From Limnephilus marmoratus (lineage: Eukaryota; Arthropoda; Insecta; Trichoptera; Limnephilidae): a DNA stretch of 64,000 nt. The stretch lies in NCBI GenBank assembly GCA_917880885.1, contig OU862915.1, forward strand, positions 41,934,176-41,998,175, given 5' to 3'. The stretch's first letter is position 1. Every line of letters begins with the position of its first letter. Shown piece after piece: positions 39,171 through 50,794 of the stretch. The notes beneath the pieces are model-generated. The model saw only the letters and a list, made by a program, of their open reading frames with translations. It did not search any database and was not told where the DNA came from. The translations under genes were made by a program, and so were the position numbers.

Positions 39171-40208
39171 AAATTCACGTGTGACAAAGTTATCAAATGG
39201 TCATTCAGTGCAATTTTTTTTAATCAGTTGAAAGGTTTTTTTTAAACAGCAGAAGAGGACACTTATTATCGTACTCTTAAGCTTGTCAGCATATTACAGT
39301 TTGATTGAAAGCTGAAATACACCTAGAAATGGCATTTAACGGGGACCTTTCAAATGGCGTTTGATTACAATGTTACTTTCGTATTTCTTCTCAATAACTG
39401 GGCGATAAACTTTTTTTTTTTTTTTAATTTGAATAAATGAATTTTACACAAAAAAATCGTTGAATGTGAATGTTAAATGCGAATACTGAATTCTTCGAAT
39501 AGGAATATGGAAGATTTTTTAGTATAATTTGCATTATTACATTTAAAAAATATTATTGTGATGTTTTTAGTATTACTGGCCCTGGTAGGAAACCACCATT
39601 GGAATTTTAATACTCAATGAATTAGAGGCACATTTTCATTTGCCAGTGGGTGTATTTTCCACAAGGAATGTAATAAAACTTTAAATAAAAACAGATGATT
39701 TTCGGAATATTGCGTGGGCTCTCCCCGCCTCTCTCAGCCATTACGATCTCATTTCTGAATTCTAGAATTAAGTTTGATGTCATAATTATTATATTAATAA
39801 ACAATGTTAAGTGCGAATTTATTAAATTATTGGGTTTTAGGCTGACAGAAATTTGAAGTGTCGGAAAGGATTTTTATCGAGTGGGTATTCCTTTTACCAC
39901 TTTTGGTCTGTTTTAGAAACAGCACATCTAAGGGTGGTTAACGCCTCTGGTATAGACAAAATAATTTGATGTTGGTTACACAATCTGACAGATTAGAGAT
40001 TTGTTTAGAAATAGGTACTTGATATTCAATTTAAAAATTTTGAATGTGTATTTTCATGGTAAACTTTAAATGGAAAGACTAATTTGGTGTTCTCTCTTTT
40101 TACAACGAATAATATGTTTTCCAGGATGTGGGGATGGATGGTGCAATACCACAAGTCCCATACATTTATACATATTGATAGTACAATAAAATGTAAATCC
40201 AATAAATA
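39171..40208. other. no gene recognised
   Basis: AT-rich; nothing recognised. Confidence 0.4.
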
Positions 40209-40934
40209 TTAAGAGGAAATAACCAGACAAAACCGAAAAAAAGTCATTTTTTAATAAAATTCTGGACGTATTTACTCTTTTCCACAAAAAAGTAAAAATT
40301 GATTTTGTAAGATTGTTCTTTTATCTAGTAGAGTTATGTTTTAAATTTTGTGAAAATATGTTTATTTTTAGTACAATAAGGTTATACCGTAGGTCGTTGG
40401 CAGATTTGTTATGTTTTCAAAGAAAATTTTGTATTATGCAGCGCAGATTTCAAATCGTATAATCACACATATAAATAAATTAATAATCTGGGAAAGCTAC
40501 TTTTCAGAAATTTTATTTTAGTTCAAATAAAATCATTAAAAAAAGATCCGCACAGTTGTTTTGGGCCGAAAATACTTTAGTTTGTCAATTTTCTTACGGT
40601 CTTACAAACTAATATATTTAAGTTTTTTTTTAAATTTTATTTGGCTTAGACGTTATTGAAAAATTATAAATACTTACTAAACTAAAATAAAAAATAATTA
40701 CAAAACTACATAATTTTAATAGTTTTATCATCACGCGTTTGAGCATTTTTTAATGTGGATAGGTTATCAGAGCATATTTTGAATGAAATAAAATCGATAT
40801 AGAGTGATTATTTATAAATGCTGGTATGTAGAATAATTAATCTTTCTCTGCCCTGTAAATATAGTTGCAAGAGTGTAATCGCAAGTCTGTCTTTACGACA
40901 TTTGAATTCTCGGTCGCTGGTCAATGGCCCTTAA
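40209..40934 (+). mobile_element. TTAA element family 1, copy 3
   Basis: The copy is bounded by TTAA at 40209 and 40931. The ends are TTAAGAGGAAATAACCAG and TGGTCAATGGCCCTTAA. The interior matches 15052-15710 and the reverse of 28206-28925, with more divergence. No ORF. Confidence 0.75.
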
Positions 40935-41059
40935 GAAAACAAATGAAATTAAAGTGTAGAAATAAGATGAATAAATAAACATTAATCAATTATGTAGGGC
41001 ACGGTCTTGAGTGAACTCGGGCCCATCGCTTAAGACGACAATGTACCCTAAAATATGTT

Positions 41060-41275
41060 CAGAATCTTAACGACGTAAGTAAAGAAACTGTGTATACAAA
41101 TTGCGACTCGCGATCCGTGCACTGCACGGACCTACTGTCGAATTTGCAGTATCAAAGAAAAGAAGAAGAAGATAAATAACGTGAGAATCTTAACGACGTA
41201 AGTGAAGAAAGCGTGTAAACAAATATACGCCGCGGCACGGCGTATTGTACGAACGTACGGTCGAATTCACCCTAG
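41060..41275 (+). repeat. tandem duplication with ~119-bp period
   Basis: CAGAATCTTAACGACGTAAG at 41061 and GAGAATCTTAACGACGTAAG near 41180 start two related units. Both continue AAGAAA.CGTGTA.ACAAAT and later a TACGGTCGAATT/TACTGTCGAATT phrase. Confidence 0.6.
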
Positions 41276-42089
41276 CAGGCCTGGAGATTCGACCTTTCTG
41301 CCGCGTTCATTTTCATTAATTCTGAAGAACGTGCTACAAATATTTAAAATGTGTCTCCATGTTGTCCTCCCGAAATTATTAACTCATCGTATAGAAAAAT
41401 AAAATCTGGTGCTTACCGCTAACTTTATAGTTGAAAAACGGGTTATATAGTTTTGAAATCGTTGTACGTAAAATATATTAGTGGTAAGGTACTGTTTTTA
41501 TTAATCTAATATATAAATAACTCGCATTTCTTGTGCGGCACGGAAATAAAAAAGTTATTATAGTTACAGATTCGCCGGAAATGATTAAAATGTGAGTTTT
41601 GAGCGTACAAAAATTATTAGGATTGTGTACCGCCTTAATCAAGAGCGGCGCTTGGTGCTGGAAGGCTGCGTTCACCACCGTGTCGTCGGAGGATATTGTC
41701 GGACCCGTTGTCTCATCAGGCTGGCGAATCCATTCTGTTAGATATATGAGCTGGTTAAAAGCTTCCCAGATTCGCACACAGAGGGCAGTGCTAAGAGCTT
41801 TCCCAAAAGTCCGCAAGATGGCGGCTGGATTAGTTGTGTGTTAGTGGGTGGGAAACACGGTGGGAATCAGTTGAACCAGATCTATTTCAGCTAGCTCCTA
41901 GTTAGGTTGACTACTTGCAACTTAACCTTACCCGTATATACTACACTTGCTACTTTCATTTTATTCTTTTTTTCTAAATCTAAGATATATTTCAATCAAG
42001 TTTTGCGTGTCTGGACTTGCATAAGTAAGGAGCCGGATCGTAAGGAGCCGGAACGGAACTATCACTTAATCATTTTGTATTGTCTTACA
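41276..42089. other. no gene recognised
   Basis: A minus-strand open frame (41816-41478, TTG start) shows no known motif and has no homologue in the window; not called. Confidence 0.35.
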
Positions 42090-42570
42090 CCCCATCAAGG
42101 GGGTGGACTAGACCTATGACCGTGCATCAACTGAGGAGATGACTCCCAAGGCAGCGGTTGCATAACCCGCCCGCGCCTCCCCCGTCGCCATGAGCGGGCC
42201 TGAAGACCAACCGTTGCGGACCGGTGCCCTTCCGCCCTGCCTCCGGTGACCCGATGCTCACTTTTATCCCTAGGGTCTTCAGGTCTTTCACTCTTTAATT
42301 CCAACACTTTCTTCGAGGGCGTACCGGGAAACCGGCTTAGGGGCGCGGACATCGAGTCCCGCTTGCGACTGGACTGATGGCTCCGCTTATCCTCTGGACT
42401 GCCGGACGACTGCAACTCAGTTGCTTTGGTTAGGTCATACAATCTCATCATAATAATTGTTTTTTTTTTTTTTTCTAGTAACCTTTCCTCTTTTCTATTA
42501 ATAAACTTTGTTTTCAGCTATATCCAGTGGCGGAGATGAGACGTGATGCTGTGAAATAAATAACTAACAC
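42090..42570 (-). repeat. diverged direct repeat, unit A (left of the BEL element)
   Basis: Unit A and the sequence at 49939-50160 share TTCCGCCCTGCCTCCG-like and GGCTTAGGGGCGCGGA-like blocks. On the minus strand both translate to SAPLS..PG, a gap, then a GGRAEG motif, suggesting a former coding segment. After removing the BEL element the two copies are about 540 bp apart. Confidence 0.5.
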
Positions 42571-42999
42571 TGTTATAAATTGATAATTCAGCAGAAGGAC
42601 GTCAAGTAAAAACATCTGGTTTCAATGGAGGAATTCCTGGTTTTATTCACAAAGCACATTTGCTACAATAATTTGTCCCGACCCGACAAAACACTAAATT
42701 TGGTCACTTTGACCACTTGCTAGACAATGCTAGCTGTTTATAGGAGATCCACGAATTAAGAGAGAGTTAAACTAGAAAGGCAGACTATTTATAATAAGTT
42801 TTCTAACACAATCAAAATAAACAACATTTTCGTGTCACCATAACACATTATACGATATAAAAAACCAGAGATCTACTTTACCGTCTAGTGTTTACCTTTA
42901 GTTTCGAATTACGTCGCTAATCTGTAAAATCCCATATTAACTGACAATAGGCTACAAAAATACGCCGCTAGATGGCAGTAGTCTTCACTCTTTTTAACA
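42571..42999 (-). repeat. BEL 3' LTR
   Basis: 429 bp, TGTTATAAATTG to TTTTTAACA in plus-strand reading; it is the 3' LTR because the coding strand is minus. It reads the same as 49304-49732. Confidence 0.95.
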
Positions 43000-43020
43000 T
43001 ACTGCCCGGCGGGGAATGAG
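43000..43020 (-). promoter_or_regulatory. BEL polypurine-tract region
   Basis: Directly upstream of the 3' LTR on the coding strand lies CATTCCCCGCCGGGCAGTA. BEL/Pao elements often have a GGGCAGTA-type end here for second-strand priming. Confidence 0.5.
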
Positions 43021-43716
43021 AAAAAACAACAAGTTTTTTTGAAATTAAAAATCAAACTACAAATTCCTAAATCTACACACAATATACTAAAAATTTACAA
43101 GATGTGTAACTATCTAAATTTGAAGGGTCCGGGAACCTAACCAACAATTAAAATAACCTAAAAAAAAAAAAAATTAAAAAAAATTTCACAAAATCATGCA
43201 AAAAATTAAATTATAAAATAATAAAATCACAACATTAATAATAATTTTGTAAAATTGACAAATCAATAATGTCTCATTGTTTCTATGGAGAAATTTTCAC
43301 TTCAATTATATTTTTTAACCAACACCAATTCACAAATAGCAATAAATTGTTAGTTCGCTATTGACTGATTATCAGTTCATTAACTTTCACTGGCATGGCA
43401 CTGCCAAAAAACCGAATGAACACTTCACCGGGTAGACTACTCGGCCATCTTGTCCAGGGTGGTCATCATTTTAGAAAAGTACATCAGCATGTACTTCTGT
43501 ATGTCATCATTTGGGTAGATCATCATAAATCAAGGGGCGGCCGTGCCCTGGTAAGCAGATAGTACCATTGGATCTGCAGCGAGGATGATCATCTCGCGGT
43601 TGTTGACTTGAAGCCCCAGTGGCTTCAGGCTGGATACAGTGGTGTCAACAACACCAATACCGATGCTCCATAATTATTGACGTGGTTTGGTTGCATCGGT
43701 TCAGCCCTAATTACAG

Positions 43717-46700
43717 TTAGGCTGTGACCTTGGGAAGGTCAGTGATTTGCCGGGTCGGGAAATTTGGATCCAAGTTTGATTCTATTGGCATCAAACATAT
43801 TTTTGTGATGGGTCTCACAAAAGTGCCTTGTGCTGTTTTGAGGGTAACTACCCTCACTACTCCATCCGGGCCTGGATGAGTAGATAATATGCGCGCCATC
43901 TTCCATAATGCAGGAGGCATATTGTCTTCCATCAGGATTACCAGATCGTCCTTCTTTATGGCCTTTTGGTTGTTGGCCTGCCATTTGGTCCGTTTTTGCA
44001 GCTCAGCAAGGTAATCTCGTTTCCATCTGAACCAGAAATTTTGAATTAGAGCGTTTAATTTTTGATATTTGCTTAGTCTGTTCTCCGGGAGCTCGCGGAC
44101 ATCCAACTCGGGAATAACCGAAGCATCCCTGCCCATGAGGAAATGGTTGGGGGTTAGAGGGAGAAGGTCGTCTACGTCATCAGACAGGGAAGTTAAGGGA
44201 CGGGAGTTCAAACAAGCCTCTATCTGACAAAGCAAAGTATACAATAATTCAAACTGCAATGGGTTATTTTTTGTAATTCGATATAAATGAAACTTGGTGG
44301 ACTTGACGGCGGCCTCCCACAGCCCCCCGTGGTTCGGCGCCCTAGGCGGTATGAAACTCCAAGATATTCCCTTATCAGCTAAAAACCTATGGATTTTGTC
44401 ATTGTTCAATCTTAGACTGGCATATAGTTCTTTGAGCTTATTAGAAGCTCCTCTGAAAGTGGTTGCATTGTCAGAAAATATTTTTTCCGGTTGACCCCTA
44501 CGGGCAATGAACCTCTTTAAACAATTTAAAAAAGCATCGCTTGATAAATCTGTTACGAGTTCCAAATGAACCGCTTTGGTAGAAAAACAAACAAATATGC
44601 AAAGATACGATTTAATGAGCGGAGATTTTCTCAGCGCTCCAGCCTTCGTGTCTATCGGTCCGGCAAAGTCGACACCTGTGACAGAGAACGGTAGACTGGG
44701 AGTGATTCTCTCAACTGGAAGGTCTCCCATGATCTGCCGGCAAACCTGAGGTCGGTATCTAAAACATACAACACACTTATGTAGGATACGCTTAACAGTG
44801 TTTCTCCCAAATATCGGCCAATATTTCAAGCGTATTTCCGATAACAGCGCTTGGGGACCTGCATGTAAATGTTCATAATGATAATTACGTATAATAAGTT
44901 CAGTTAGCTTATGTGACGGTGGTAATATTACAGGGTGCCTTTGATGATGCGATAAATAAGTAGCTAATTTCAATCGTCCACTTGCACAAATTAAACCATC
45001 CATTAAACAGGGATTGAGAGCTTTCAATCTACTGTTTTTGTTTACTAACCCATGCTTCTTTAGGTCCTTCAATTCTCTTTTGAAGGAATGTTCTTGCGAT
45101 GATTTCAGTAGACATTTTAAAGCTGCTTCCAGCTCGGAGACAGTTAAATTGCCATACGTTTTATCCTTAGGGTTGCGACAATTATTTATAAATCTTAAAC
45201 CTTGAGCGATTACTCTTTTTAATTTGGTTAGCGATGAGAATTTTTCGAAAATATCCCATTCTTGAGTATCAGTTACCAGTAGTACATTTTTACTTTTTAT
45301 TTCCGGGGGATCCAAACATGACATCTTGGATACTGGCCAAGTGCTGACATCTTCCGTCAACCAGCTTGGCCCCTTCCACCATATTGAAGTGCTGACTAAC
45401 CTTTCAGCTGTGGTACCTCGGGACAGTATATCCGCAGCATTTTCTGACGATGATACGTGCCGCCACTGGGTTGGATCGCTGATTTCCTGTATCTCAGCGA
45501 CTCGGTTTGCCACGAAGGTGTTCCAACGAGCTGGTTGTCCTCTCAACCAGCACAACGCTATTGTTGAATCGCACCAGTAATAGGTGGCCGATTCCTCTAT
45601 ACTTAGCGTCAACTTGATATTTTTTATTAGCTTGGCCAATAGTAATGCACTACACAACTCTAACTTGGGTAGTGATATACACTTTAATGGTGCCACTCTA
45701 GACTTGGAGGTAACTAACTGTGCGTGCCTCTTACCTTCCGAATCTGTTGAGACGATGTAGGCGCATGCTCCGAAAGCTTTCTGAGAGGCGTCGCAGAACC
45801 CGTGCAATTGTATAGTCTTTGGTGTTCCGCTAATAACTCCTCTCGGGATTTTTAACACATTTAGTTGCGATAATTGGTCTAGATAAGCCCTCCAAGGTAG
45901 TAAAATTTCATCAGGTAGTATGTCATCCCACGATGCCTTGGACTGCCATAATTTTTGCATAATTAATTTAGCTACCACTACGATGGGCCCTAAAAGTCCT
46001 AAAGGATCAAAGGTGGAAGCTATGCACGATAATATTTGACGCTTGCTCTCCGTTTTACCTGACGGCTTTGTAATTTCATATGACAGGTAATCTAATTCAT
46101 TATTCCAAATTAATCCAAGTATTTTTTCATTCTTGGAATTGTCAGTGATCATTTTCTCACAATTGCCCTGTTTGGCAATTTCACCTTGGCTCCGCCCAGA
46201 TGACAATTCCAAAATATTTGATCTCCACTTCCTCAGGGTCATCCCTGCGGACAGCAAGATATCACTTATTTGTTTCTTTAACTGGAAACAAACTTCCAAG
46301 TCATCCCCTCCAGTCAATAGATCGTCCATATAAAAATCATTTTCTATGACTTGACTTGCTACTGGGAAATTAACTTTGTTATCCATACCGATTTGTCGAA
46401 GACATCTCGTTGCTAGGAAGGAGGAAGGTCCCAGCCCATATGTGACGGTCTTCAATTTGTAATGTCGGAGTTCCTCTTCTTGTGATTCGCGCCATACAAT
46501 CTTCTGAAGGCTGCGATCCTCTGCGCATACGTTGATTTGACGGTACATTTTTTCGATGTCCGCAGTCATGACGTATCGATGTATTCTGAAACGTAATAAA
46601 TGGCTGTATAAGTCCTTTTGAATGACAGCTCCCACCATCAGAGCATCGTTCAGGGATATTCCGGTCGACGTCTTTGCCGAACCATCAAACACTACACGCA

Positions 46701-48870
46701 CCTTCGTCGTGGTGCTAGCTTCTTTTATGACCGCGTGATGCGGCAAAAAATAGGATTGCTCATCCCCTCTCCATTTATCACATAACTCCATATGACCTAG
46801 TTGCTCATATTCTTGCATAAATTGTACATATTGCAATTTCAATTCAGGATTTATTAAAAATCTCTTTTCTAAATGCTTAAATCTTTTTTCCGCTGTGTTT
46901 AACGAGTCACCAAGTTGACTCACACATGGGCGGCGCGGCAGACTTACAACGTATCTACCATCGCTCTCTCTAGAGTGCGTGGTGACGAAATCCGCTTCAC
47001 ACGCCTTCTCCTCGTGATTTTGAAATCTCGCAGGATTCACCTCCTCCATTTTCCAAAATTTTTCTATCTGATTAGATAATGTGTTTATTGATAAACTACA
47101 AAATTGCGGTACTGGCCTTTTTTTCTGATGAATGTTGATCGGGCCCGATATAACCCAGCCTAATTCAGTCCTCTGCAGAGTAGGTCCGGTATCCAATCTC
47201 AGCCGATCATCTTGTAGTATATCCCAAAAGCTCTCAGCGCCTAACAGGATATCAATAGGCGCCGCTACGTTGAAATTTGGGTCCGCCATTTGTAATCCCG
47301 GCGGCAGCTTAAAGTCTTTTCTGGCCACTGTTGCTTGAGGTAGGTTTGTGGTTATTTCCTGCAATATTAGACAAGTGATATTTTGATTATAATTTGTCCT
47401 CAGAGATTTCATTTTTATCGCAACACGTTTCTTTATATGGGTAACATTGTTGTGTATACCTAACACAGGCTTGTTTATATTTTCGCATCTCAAATTTAAC
47501 TTCATTGCGAACTTTTCGCACATAAAATTGGCTTGAGCTCCAGAGTCAATTAGGACTCTTGCCTCATGCACTTTATTATTGTGACCTACTACCCCAATGA
47601 TAGCAGTCGACAATAAAATTGTTTTTTCAGCCTTCGCTAAAGCTGAATGGTTTGATACTGAAACTCGTTCAGCATCCATTTGGCAGTCACCTCCTGGGTG
47701 ATATTCACCTTTATTCATGGAGTCATCGCTCGGATGCATCTCCCTGTGCAATAACGTATTGTGGCTCTCGCTATCACAATGCTTGCATTTTAAATTAATT
47801 TTGCAATATGGGGCCGTATGTCCTAACCTCAAACATTTGAAGCAGGCACGGTACCTCCTTATTGCGTTGGCTCTTTCTCCTGAATTTAATTTTAAAAATT
47901 TTTTACAAAAATATATTTTATGCCTTTTGTCATTACAACAAATACAATTATTGTGGGTAGCAGCTAAAAATACCGATTCCTTTTTGGGATTATTGTTGCT
48001 ACCACTTGCTTTCGGGTAGGTAGGAATTTTTTTCGAATCTGAATTTAACATTAATTCCAAAACTTGCGCACGCGAGGTCAAACATTTAAGAAATTCCTGT
48101 AATGTAGGTAGCTCATCCTGCAATGGGTTTTGTTCCCAATGCTTTCTAGAACTTGCATCCAATTTATTAGAAATTACGTATATAATTAAAGCATCCCATT
48201 GTTCGATTTTCAAGCCTAAATTTTGCAACGCTTTCAAATTTACATTAGTTTCATCAATCAGATAACGCATGGCTACTGGATCCTCATGTTTCATCTCTTT
48301 AAGTTGAAACAGAGCTTGGATGTGTCTTTGTACGGTAGTTCGCAAATTTGCAAACCTCTGCTGCAACAATTCAAAAGCCGATATATAATTCAGGTCTGAT
48401 ACCTCGAAATTGGCGATGATCTTTGCTGCATTCCCCTTTAAACAGGATTGCAGATAATAAAACTTCTGTACATTGCTTATGGCAGTATTGTTATGAACTA
48501 ATGTCTTAAATGTTTCTAGAAAATTAATCCAATTTTTGGGATCTCCGTTAAATTCTCGTAACTGAAGGTTGGGTAACTTGATTTCTAATTTGGGAGTCTC
48601 TACAGACTGAATTGCTCCTTTAGCAGTCGCCAAGGTTGAATAATATTGATTTTCAAAATTCTCTCTTTGCAAATTATTATCAATTTCGTTGGAATCCGGA
48701 AGACTTTCGATTTGTTCCTGGACCTCTTCGAAATCATCAATTATTTTTTCAATTCTCGCATAGCGAATTTTAATTTCGTTAACTGATAATGCGTTTAATG
48801 AATCCGCAAATCTCGTGAGTTTACCTTTCAACACTCCGCGTTTGTTAATCAACGATTTTAAATTATCCAT
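43717..48870 (-). CDS. BEL/Pao Gag-Pol polyprotein
   Basis: 1717 residues from the ATG at 48868-48870. Residues ~90-300 are the gag-like DUF1759 region (REFNGDPKNWINFLETF, YYLQSCLKGNAAKII). Cysteine knuckles lie at ~313-367 (CICCN, CFKCLRLGHTAPYC, CKHCDSESH). The aspartic protease has LIDSGAQANFM near 437. The reverse transcriptase runs ~650-900 with RVVFDGSAKT, MTADIEKMYRQI and FYMDDLL near 847. The Pao-type connection has DPLGLLGPIVVVAK, and the RNase H begins LHGFCDASQKAFGACAY. The integrase has a zinc-binding H..H..C..C near 1330-1365, then VDFAGP, FSDNATTF near 1466 and GGLWEA near 1518; the last aspartate-glutamate gap is 51 residues, as usual for BEL. No stop or frameshift is visible. 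Confidence 0.95.
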   Translation of the reverse strand: MDNLKSLINKRGVLKGKLTRFADSLNALSVNEIKIRYARIEKIIDDFEEVQEQIESLPDSNEIDNNLQRENFENQYYSTLATAKGAIQSVETPKLEIKLPNLQLREFNGDPKNWINFLETFKTLVHNNTAISNVQKFYYLQSCLKGNAAKIIANFEVSDLNYISAFELLQQRFANLRTTVQRHIQALFQLKEMKHEDPVAMRYLIDETNVNLKALQNLGLKIEQWDALIIYVISNKLDASSRKHWEQNPLQDELPTLQEFLKCLTSRAQVLELMLNSDSKKIPTYPKASGSNNNPKKESVFLAATHNNCICCNDKRHKIYFCKKFLKLNSGERANAIRRYRACFKCLRLGHTAPYCKINLKCKHCDSESHNTLLHREMHPSDDSMNKGEYHPGGDCQMDAERVSVSNHSALAKAEKTILLSTAIIGVVGHNNKVHEARVLIDSGAQANFMCEKFAMKLNLRCENINKPVLGIHNNVTHIKKRVAIKMKSLRTNYNQNITCLILQEITTNLPQATVARKDFKLPPGLQMADPNFNVAAPIDILLGAESFWDILQDDRLRLDTGPTLQRTELGWVISGPINIHQKKRPVPQFCSLSINTLSNQIEKFWKMEEVNPARFQNHEEKACEADFVTTHSRESDGRYVVSLPRRPCVSQLGDSLNTAEKRFKHLEKRFLINPELKLQYVQFMQEYEQLGHMELCDKWRGDEQSYFLPHHAVIKEASTTTKVRVVFDGSAKTSTGISLNDALMVGAVIQKDLYSHLLRFRIHRYVMTADIEKMYRQINVCAEDRSLQKIVWRESQEEELRHYKLKTVTYGLGPSSFLATRCLRQIGMDNKVNFPVASQVIENDFYMDDLLTGGDDLEVCFQLKKQISDILLSAGMTLRKWRSNILELSSGRSQGEIAKQGNCEKMITDNSKNEKILGLIWNNELDYLSYEITKPSGKTESKRQILSCIASTFDPLGLLGPIVVVAKLIMQKLWQSKASWDDILPDEILLPWRAYLDQLSQLNVLKIPRGVISGTPKTIQLHGFCDASQKAFGACAYIVSTDSEGKRHAQLVTSKSRVAPLKCISLPKLELCSALLLAKLIKNIKLTLSIEESATYYWCDSTIALCWLRGQPARWNTFVANRVAEIQEISDPTQWRHVSSSENAADILSRGTTAERLVSTSIWWKGPSWLTEDVSTWPVSKMSCLDPPEIKSKNVLLVTDTQEWDIFEKFSSLTKLKRVIAQGLRFINNCRNPKDKTYGNLTVSELEAALKCLLKSSQEHSFKRELKDLKKHGLVNKNSRLKALNPCLMDGLICASGRLKLATYLSHHQRHPVILPPSHKLTELIIRNYHYEHLHAGPQALLSEIRLKYWPIFGRNTVKRILHKCVVCFRYRPQVCRQIMGDLPVERITPSLPFSVTGVDFAGPIDTKAGALRKSPLIKSYLCIFVCFSTKAVHLELVTDLSSDAFLNCLKRFIARRGQPEKIFSDNATTFRGASNKLKELYASLRLNNDKIHRFLADKGISWSFIPPRAPNHGGLWEAAVKSTKFHLYRITKNNPLQFELLYTLLCQIEACLNSRPLTSLSDDVDDLLPLTPNHFLMGRDASVIPELDVRELPENRLSKYQKLNALIQNFWFRWKRDYLAELQKRTKWQANNQKAIKKDDLVILMEDNMPPALWKMARILSTHPGPDGVVRVVTLKTAQGTFVRPITKICLMPIESNLDPNFPTRQITDLPKVTA

Positions 48871-49286
48871 TTTTTATACGTTTGACAATAATTCAACACA
48901 ACAAATTCTAAAAATGTTCCTTAAAAAATAATTTCTGTGCAATAATCGCGTAGAAAACCGTAGTAACCAATTCAAGCTATGAACAATGACAGAATCTTAC
49001 AATAATCATCTTCTAAAACAATTAACCTAAAATAATTCGCATGACTTGCATTTACACTGCGGGTAGTTAGTTTTTTTGTTTTTAAATAAGTACATTGACA
49101 CACAAAAAATAGCACTTGTTTGAACAGGAATTCACGGAATAGAAGGAAATAATGGGCAGGTGATACTTATATTGATGTCGATCCTTGTTCTTCATGTTTT
49201 CATCTTTTCATCTTTCTGGATTTTTGGATAGCTCGCTGGTTCATTTTATTGTTTCCTTTTAATGCCTTAATCCGATCGTAAGGTAG

Positions 49287-49303
49287 ATCCGGCTGGAGGA
49301 CCA
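49287..49303 (-). promoter_or_regulatory. BEL primer-binding site, probably tRNA-Tyr
   Basis: The plus strand reads ATCCGGCTGGAGGACCA immediately before the 5' LTR. This resembles the 3' end (with CCA) of insect tRNA-Tyr; on the coding strand it is the complementary priming site TGGTCCTCCAGCCGGAT. The tRNA identity is from memory of the family and should be aligned. Confidence 0.6.
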
Positions 49304-49732
49304 TGTTATAAATTGATAATTCAGCAGAAGGACGTCAAGTAAAAACATCTGGTTTCAATGGAGGAATTCCTGGTTTTATTCACAAAGCACATTTGCTACA
49401 ATAATTTGTCCCGACCCGACAAAACACTAAATTTGGTCACTTTGACCACTTGCTAGACAATGCTAGCTGTTTATAGGAGATCCACGAATTAAGAGAGAGT
49501 TAAACTAGAAAGGCAGACTATTTATAATAAGTTTTCTAACACAATCAAAATAAACAACATTTTCGTGTCACCATAACACATTATACGATATAAAAAACCA
49601 GAGATCTACTTTACCGTCTAGTGTTTACCTTTAGTTTCGAATTACGTCGCTAATCTGTAAAATCCCATATTAACTGACAATAGGCTACAAAAATACGCCG
49701 CTAGATGGCAGTAGTCTTCACTCTTTTTAACA
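49304..49732 (-). repeat. BEL 5' LTR
   Basis: 429 bp, the copy that would drive transcription on the minus strand; identical by eye to 42571-42999. Confidence 0.95.
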
Positions 49733-50490
49733 AACACCATGTACGCACTCGCATACTGCCTGCTAACAATGTATGCCCGGACATTGGAGGTCTAGAGTCA
49801 TTTTAATAAAAAAAATAGCTTCTTTACAAATAAAAAATTAGAGTCCTGACGTGTACGGTGAAGGAGGAAACCATCTGTTTCCTTAGAACGCCGTGGGAAA
49901 GTGGTGGGGAACCTCCAGTGTCTACTCGCAGTCCCTCCGCCCTGCCTCCGACAACCCGGCGCTGATCCTTCTTAGAGTCTTTGGGCGGTCTGCCACCCAC
50001 ATCCGTTAGCAGTGTCGTCGATGCATCACCGGGAAGTTGACTTAGGGGCGCGGAAACCGACCCTCGCGCTTGGCTTTCCTGAAAACATGCACCTCTCAAT
50101 AGGACTGCCGGGCGCGCCTGTGACGCACTCGCTCCCTACCAGCAACAACGTTAAAATTAAGTTATTATTTATGTACATTAAACAGTTTGAGTAGGCATAT
50201 CGCCTACATGTAATTATTTTATTTTCCCATCTGATTTTCCCCAATGAAAGAGGTATGTATATATTTATATTTATTAGTTACTAACCTGTACATATAAAGC
50301 ACTTGCATACTGCTCGTTAACACATTGGGGGACATTGGGGGTCAAGCTTTGTTCAAATTAAATGCAGAGACGTTCAAATAAAAAAAATAGCTTCCTTGTG
50401 AGAGCCCTGAAGGAGTAACCATAAGTTACTTATACCGGGATGGGTATGCGGTTGGAAACCTCCAGTGACTATTCGCAGTCACAACTTGCA
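49733..50490 (-). repeat. diverged direct repeats, units B and C
   Basis: Unit B (49733 onward) and unit C (50285-50487) share GCATACTGC, GTTAAC/GCTAAC, GGACATTGG, AATAAAAAAAATAGCTTC and CCTCCAGTG.CTA.TCGCAGTC; the last block recurs 547 bp apart (49912 and 50459). Unit B also carries the SAPLS/GGRAEG minus-strand coding remnant found in unit A at 42090-42570. The BEL target site AACAC lies at the start of unit B. Confidence 0.55.
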
Positions 50491-50794
50491 ATACGCGAAG
50501 TTTTAATAAATCCAGATTAACACAAAGAACTCTATTCTTTCCCAAAGAAGTAATCTCCACCCAAGACGAGTTGGAGAACCTGATTGTGTGAACACAACAC
50601 AGTCACTCTAAGTTTCAAAAACATTGTGACAAATGTACTAAGAATAAATAAGAATAAATAAGAAAATAAGAATTGTTTATGCTTGCCTTCTGTATCCAAA
50701 TATAATTCTGTAGGCGTCATCATATGGTATCTGGGCTCGTCCCATCGCATCGAGCCGATTTCGAAGTGACGCCACGTTTCACACGTATAAATAT
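50491..50794. other. no gene recognised
   Basis: Spacer between repeat unit C and the gypsy-type element; contains two AGAATAAATA repeats near 50640. Confidence 0.4.

Larger units (their letters stand above)
42571..49732 (-). mobile_element. complete BEL/Pao LTR retrotransposon
   Basis: This 7162-bp element on the minus strand has two 429-bp LTRs (TGTTA...TAACA) in which I found no difference on reading, a 5-bp duplication AACAC on both sides (42566-42570 and 49733-49737), a primer-binding site, a polypurine-type site and one intact 1717-residue ORF. LTRs without visible differences plus an intact ORF mean a very recent insertion. BEL/Pao elements are confined to animals. No env is present: the ORF stop is ~720 bp from the 3' LTR with no other frame of note between. 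Confidence 0.95.

Noticed and set aside
41478..41816. 112-codon minus-strand open frame
   Set aside because: TTG start and no recognisable domain; it may be chance in a less AT-rich patch.
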